From positions 1-64,000 of the forward strand of contig RWJK01001354.1 in NCBI GenBank assembly GCA_004335835.1: a stretch of 64,000 bases of DNA, read 5' to 3'. The notes beneath the pieces were generated by a model. The model did not search any database. It saw nothing but the letters and a program-made list of their open reading frames with translations, and had not been told where the DNA came from. Of this stretch, positions 59,101 through 64,000 are shown in pieces. Numbering within the stretch: the stretch's first letter is position 1; the number at the start of each line of letters is the position of its first letter. Made by a program: the position numbers and the translations under genes. This DNA comes from Scenedesmus sp. ARA3. Its lineage: Eukaryota; Chlorophyta; Chlorophyceae; Sphaeropleales; Scenedesmaceae.

Positions 59101-62100
59101 CAATGGGATTATGTTGGTGCAGGGGTATGGGTGCACTGCAGGCGCACCAAAGGCTGTGTTGCAATAAGCAGAACCATTTTTTTGCTGCTGCCCACCACAG
59201 CCAGTGTGGCAATGACCAGCCTGCCTGAACAGCTGTGCACCTGCTGCCAAAATGTTGACAGTGCTGACACATAAGCTTACGGCTGTGCTGTGCTGCGAGA
59301 CTGACTTGTCACTGCCACCACTACTGCCAAGCGGTGCAAAACATGTCCCTGCCAGCACTTGCTAGGTTCCTGGCAATGGCTGCTGCATACACTCTGGTGC
59401 GGCTGCAGCGCTGCTCTACTCTACCAGTAACATAGACATGGACGCAAGGTTTGAATGTTTGAATTGGTTACACGCAAGCTAAGCGTTCAAGCAAGTCAAC
59501 GCACATACAACGCGCAACAATGATGGCACAGAGCTGAGCTGGCGGCTGATGGCAGGCAGGCAGTTGCAAGGCATGACTGTGGGCACCCAGTCATACCTCA
59601 ACTGCCTTCTCCTCATCGCCTGCACACTCGCCCAGCGCCTTCTTGCAGTCCATCATGCCAGCGCCAGTCTTCTTGCGAAGGCTGGACACCGCTTTGGCAC
59701 TGATGCCCGCTGCAGCAACACAGCAGCGGCGGCAGGACGTACAACATGTTGGCAACCGCCACACCAGCAAGCGGATGCACGCGCAAGATGCCACCAAAAA
59801 GAAGCATGCAGCGCTGCAACATGGCAACGCTGCGATGCAGCAACGCTGTGACAGAGACTCTTGCAGCTGCAATACAACATATCAGCACTAAGACAGCGGC
59901 TGCGCCACACAGCAAGCACAACAATCAACAGATACAATTGCAGATGCTAGCCATCACTGGATGAGCCACATCAACATGTGCCTGCTTCACTTCTGTGCCA
60001 AGACTAGCCAGCTGTCATCTCCCTTCCCACCCAGTCAACAATACACGGGCCGCATGTCAAGAGTCAAACCATCCGTCCACCCCTGCCCGACCAAGCTAGC
60101 CACCACAGCCAGTATGTGTGGACACCACTGCTGCAAGAACCGCTCAGCTGCTAGCAGTTCCTGCAAGCCAAGCTGCAGCATGACCGCAGCAGCAGCTGTC
60201 AGGACCCATTGAGGCTGCAGCAAGGAGCTGCCTTCACCCCTTCAGGCTGCAGCCAGGGCTGCCTGCACCCCTTGAACTAGGGAGGCATGTCCCCTCGCCG
60301 CCTCCAAGAGGACCTCGCTCAGGCGCGCTGCGCACCTGACACTGCTGCTGCTGCCACCACAGGGTTCCTGCGCGCCAGGCGAGGCACCTCTGCCTCGTCT
60401 GCCTCCTCATCTCCCGCCATGAGGTCCTTCACAATGCTGTCCACTGCGCGAGCATCATACAGGCCGCTGGCCACTGCCTCCAGCTCCGCTGCCAGCTCAG
60501 CATCCATCTCAGCCTCACCCTGTTTGTGATTGTGTTGTTGATTGTGTTGATGATTGTGGTGGTGGTGGTGGTGGGGCAGCAGCACAGCACGGGAGCGAAG
60601 GCAGCAAGGCAAGGGTCAGCAACAGCTAGTGGACGCGGTAGGAGATGCCTTGCAGGAAGGCAGACAGCTAGCACAGACCGCCAGAACCAGCTGCTTCTGC
60701 CAACCTAAGAGGCACCAAACACTACTGTTACAAAGCACACAGCATTGCAACCTACATGAATGGCAAGCCCCCCAAAGCCAACCTAAATGCCGCTGCTTCA
60801 TATCTCTTGTTGCATGTCAACTCAAAGATCCCGCCGCCTCTCACCTCCTCGGCCGCGCCCTCGCGGCGCACCACGCCCCACTCGCCGCCCTCCTCGGCCT
60901 GCACGATCTTGTAGCCCAGGCGCTTCAGCAGGGAGGCGGGCACGTAGCTGGTGTCGTTGACTGCCACGCCGATGCACTCGTCCTCGTCCTCCTCAAGCTC
61001 GCCGCTGAAAGCGTCCAGCAGCGTGGCGTTGGAGGCGTTGGTGGGGTCCACACCCTGGGGTAAGCAGCAGAGGGCGGTAGCACAGGGACGCACGTCAGTG
61101 TCAGACCAACACACTCATGTGACCAAAAGTGCTGGGCACGTGAAGCAGATATCCCCCACATGCGACCACTGCACGCATGTGACACAACAACCTCACTCCT
61201 GCAAGCATAACCTCATCCAAAGCCCCTGCTGACCCTAGCCTTCCCCAGGCACACCAGCAGTGCCCCTCCCCACTCACCACGGGCCTGTCTGGCAGCCTCA
61301 CACCAGCCAGGGGGCCGACCAGCCTGCTGCTGCGGCTCGCGCCGCCCCTGCGTGCTGCCAGCACCTCAAGGCGAAGGTCCTCGGGCACAACACTGACCAT
61401 GCCCTCCTCATCATCCTCATCAGCGCCAGCAGCAGCGACAGCGCCCTGCGGGTATGAATACACACAGCAATGTTGATGGTCAGCAGCAGGCAGCATATGT
61501 GACTGAACCGTTGCACCATCCTGCACCATCTGGACAGAACCTGAAACAGGCGCAGCAAAGGCAGCAGATGCAGATGGCGCACACCCTGCATGCTGCAGGC
61601 ACGAGCCCAATCAAGCACATACTCTTCATCCCCGCACCCTCAACCAAAACACATATAGTACTCAAAACCCCGTTGAACCCACCTCAGCGGGGTCCAGCTG
61701 CTCCAGCAGCGCATCGCCGTCCTCTGCCTCGTCATCATCACCCGCGGCGTCCTCTGCTGCCGCCCACATGCCCTGGATGATGGCAGCGTCGCTCAGGTCA
61801 TCCACGTTGGTCTCCTCCAGCATCTCTGCAGATGGACAGGTGCAGGTGCTTTGAGAGGTTGCAAGGAATTGCAACTGTGAACAGGACACGCAGGAACTCC
61901 CTGTTGGCAGGACTTGCACAGAATGCGAGTAAGCAGCAGCAGGCTCTTACATCAGCATGAGTACAAGGCCTCGAATGTTGAGACATACAAGACTTGCAGG
62001 AACGTTGCTGACTAACACGACTTCTACGCACTCTGACCAAAGTAGCTCATAATCAGGCCGCTGCAGCAGCTGCGCGGCTGTCCTGCAGGTGCTGAGTCAG

Positions 62101-64000
62101 CCCACCTGCAAACTCTGCCAGCTCATTGTCTGCGTCCTCCGTCAGGCGCTGAGTCAGCAGCGGCGTGCCGTCCTCAACGTCCATCACAAAGCAGCTGATG
62201 GAGTCGCCCACCTGCCAGCACAGCGCAGCAGAGGCACAGCCGTTTGAATAACACGTTAGTCACGGCTATGTCTATGTGTGTGCTACAGAAAGGCCAGCGT
62301 GAAAGGCTGCACAGCACTCTGCGCAGCACGCTGCACAGCATTGTTGAAGTTGCTTGTTGCTGCCACTGCACATGCTGCCTGCACAGCGCAGCACTATACA
62401 TGTCAGCCAGGGCTGCGTGCAGGTGTGTCTTGCAAAGACAACAAGTGTGAAGGATTGACTGAAGTAGGCGACCAACTCCACAAAACTCTGCGCACAGCAC
62501 TCTACTGAGGCTGCTTGTTGCAGCCGTTGCCGCTGCTGCCAACCACCAGCCGCACCTTGTAGTAAGCTGCTGGGTCGATGTTGTCCACCTCTGTGTACGC
62601 CTCTGCCTCGTCCTCAGCCTCCTCACCCTCGACAAGGTGGCTGGGCGCCAGCAGCTCGCTCACATGGATGAGGCCCTGGCAACACAGCAGCAGCAGCAGC
62701 CGCCATGGTGCAGTGCAAACGTGAGCAACACCACCATACTATATATGTAGCAGATGCTTGTCACAGATTGGCAGCATCTGCGCAAGCAAGCAGCCCTGAA
62801 CAGCTCAAACCACATGCCATACACCGCGTCTCTGCACATTCACAAGCATACACGCATGCACTATTATGCAAAAACGGCCGCCCTCACCTCAGCGCTGCTG
62901 CCGTCCTCCAGGGAGTAGCTCACAGTCACGCCGCTGGCGTCAACAGCAGTCACGGTGCCGCTGACCAGGTCCTCCAGCGCCAGTGCAATGTCGCGCGCGT
63001 CCTCGGCTGACAGCTCGTCCACAAACTCCAGCTCAGCGGGGTCAATGTCAGCTGCAGGTCGATGAATGACAAGTCAAGTAAAGTCAAATCAGAAGGGAGC
63101 GAGGACAGCAAGAGAGACAGGCTGAGCAGGAAGGGTGCAGTGCTGGCGAGCGACACACTTGATGGAGGCGCAAGGAGCTGCAGCCAACGCACTGCATCTG
63201 GCCGTTGCTGCACCTCCACGCAGCAGGAGCATGCCCTCCACGCAGCAGGAATATGCCAACTTGCTGCCGGCGCTGCTCCCCTGCTGCTTCAGGCTGCAGG
63301 CATCACCTCAGTTCATAATAGAAAGAGCATCTGCTGCTGGATCTGCATCTGCACCTGCACCTGCTGCTGCTGCCCCAGCGCCGCACCTGTGTCCTCTTCG
63401 TCGTCCTCCACCACAAAGGTGAGGCCGTCCAGCTCAGCAGTGGTGGGGTCAACAGCAATGTCCTCGTCCTCGACTGCAGCAGCAACACAACACCGCGCAA
63501 AAGCAAAGACACATGCAAACAAGAGGTCAGCTCACTGTGGACAGCATGCCTATTGCCGCCTCACGTGACAACCCGCTTCTGCAAGCAGCTGTGCAAGATT
63601 CAGTGTACGGGTCGCACACAACGACCTCCTGCTGCCAGGCGGCTGCTCCTCTGCTGCTGCTGCTGCTGCGTGACGCGCTGCTCACCGTCGTCCTCCTCCT
63701 CCTCCCTGGCATTGCGGCCGCCGCCGCGCCTGCCCTCGCTGCTGCCGCCCACGCCCATGCCCTTGCGGGTGAGCGCCAGGCGCTTGCCTGCCACGTCCAC
63801 GCTCAGCACGCGCGCCTTGATGGTCTCGCCCACCTTGATGACGTCAGCAGCATTCTTGACAAAGCCGTCCTGCAAGCAAATTGTGCAACAGTTGCAGATG
63901 AAACAGTTGCAGGCATGCGAGGGAGATGTACAGTGAGGCCACCAGGCAACACCCGGGGCAGCTGTGCCTGCTAGCACAAGAGCACTGCTGCAATGTGTGC
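56113..64000 (-). CDS. Plastid EF-Ts polyprotein (S1 domains plus two EF-Ts, PETs/PSRP-7), N-terminus off the window
   Basis: In green algae this polyprotein yields plastid ribosomal protein PSRP-7 (S1 domains) and elongation factor Ts, which recycles EF-Tu by GDP/GTP exchange. Sixteen exons are visible, all in phase: 63869-63686, 63473-63387, 63051-62888, 62675-62556, 62211-62106, 61825-61683, 61445-61278, 61054-60845, 60519-60336, 59709-59597, 58951-58640, 58203-58072, 57820-57671, 57385-57213, 56939-56639 and 56310-56113 with TAA. That is 914 residues. Order: end of an S1 domain ([28 protein letters not shown]), an acidic linker, a second S1 domain ([48 protein letters not shown]), and a long acidic region. 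Then comes EF-Ts 1 ([38 protein letters not shown]), a Lys/Glu/Ala linker, and EF-Ts 2 ([37 protein letters not shown]). Both EF-Ts signatures are intact in each domain. Upstream exons lie beyond 64000; bases 63870-64000 are intron. Confidence 0.97.
58209..58237. repeat. CAG tract beside an acceptor (EF-Ts gene)
   Basis: CAG units on the plus strand, CTG in transcript sense, directly before the CCATCAG acceptor of the exon starting at 58203. Confidence 0.9.
58384..58668. repeat. Copies of an EF-Ts exon 3' edge and donor
   Basis: The exon end AKPEAVRAK and its donor (58635-58668) recur at 58515-58546 and, weaker, at 58384-58417, in the intron that follows. In transcript sense all three keep a GT at the donor position (GTGAGC, GTGCGT and GTGAGC). 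Confidence 0.9.

Overview
The window looks like nuclear DNA of a green alga, most likely a chlorophyte of the Chlorophyceae type. Genes are split into many short exons with GT-AG introns, coding sequence is GC-rich, and CAG/CTG triplet tracts occur every few kb. One gene is the fused plastid polyprotein of S1 domains plus two EF-Ts domains (PETs, precursor of PSRP-7 and EF-Ts) known from green algae. Two runs of N mark assembly gaps (13904-14133 and 16497-16499). I rebuilt gene models by joining exons at GT-AG borders and checking that reading phase is kept and that the joined protein reads as its family. I saw no tRNA, rRNA, CRISPR array or complete transposon.

Layout, left to right. Minus strand: an unrecognised WD40-repeat protein running off the left edge (1-4701); PCNA, complete (5592-8419); an unrecognised 238-residue protein (10744-13240); VPS33, a Sec1/Munc18-family vacuolar sorting protein (13511-20344, first exon not found); an orphan exon (21810-22080); a plastid Ycf45-type AAA ATPase (22599-25672, transit peptide not resolved). 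Plus strand: phosphoribosylanthranilate isomerase of tryptophan synthesis (26977-29081); a glutamine-rich protein (30658-32693); the C-terminal half of ALG5, dolichyl-phosphate glucosyltransferase (35523-36571). Minus: an F-box-like plus von Willebrand A protein (39489-42041) and a small one-helix membrane protein (43270-44054). Plus: a plastid-type aldo/keto reductase (44526-48761) and a secreted fasciclin-like protein (49369-51799). Minus: an ABM-domain protein with a C-terminal membrane helix (53534-55210) and the PETs polyprotein, running off the right edge (from 56113).

The genes do not form a pathway. They are housekeeping genes for replication, vacuolar trafficking, plastid translation, tryptophan synthesis and N-glycosylation, plus several lineage-specific genes.

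The most unusual feature is structural. In nearly every gene with several exons, an intron carries one to three tandem copies of the edge of the neighbouring exon. Each copy includes the splice donor or acceptor plus 15-50 bases of coding sequence, usually offset 80-260 bases from the real site and often next to a CAG/CTG tract. I count at least 14 cases in nine genes. Some copies keep an intact splice site; others are decaying. This looks like a recurring local process that makes decoy splice sites and pseudo-exons, and it is the main thing I would follow up.
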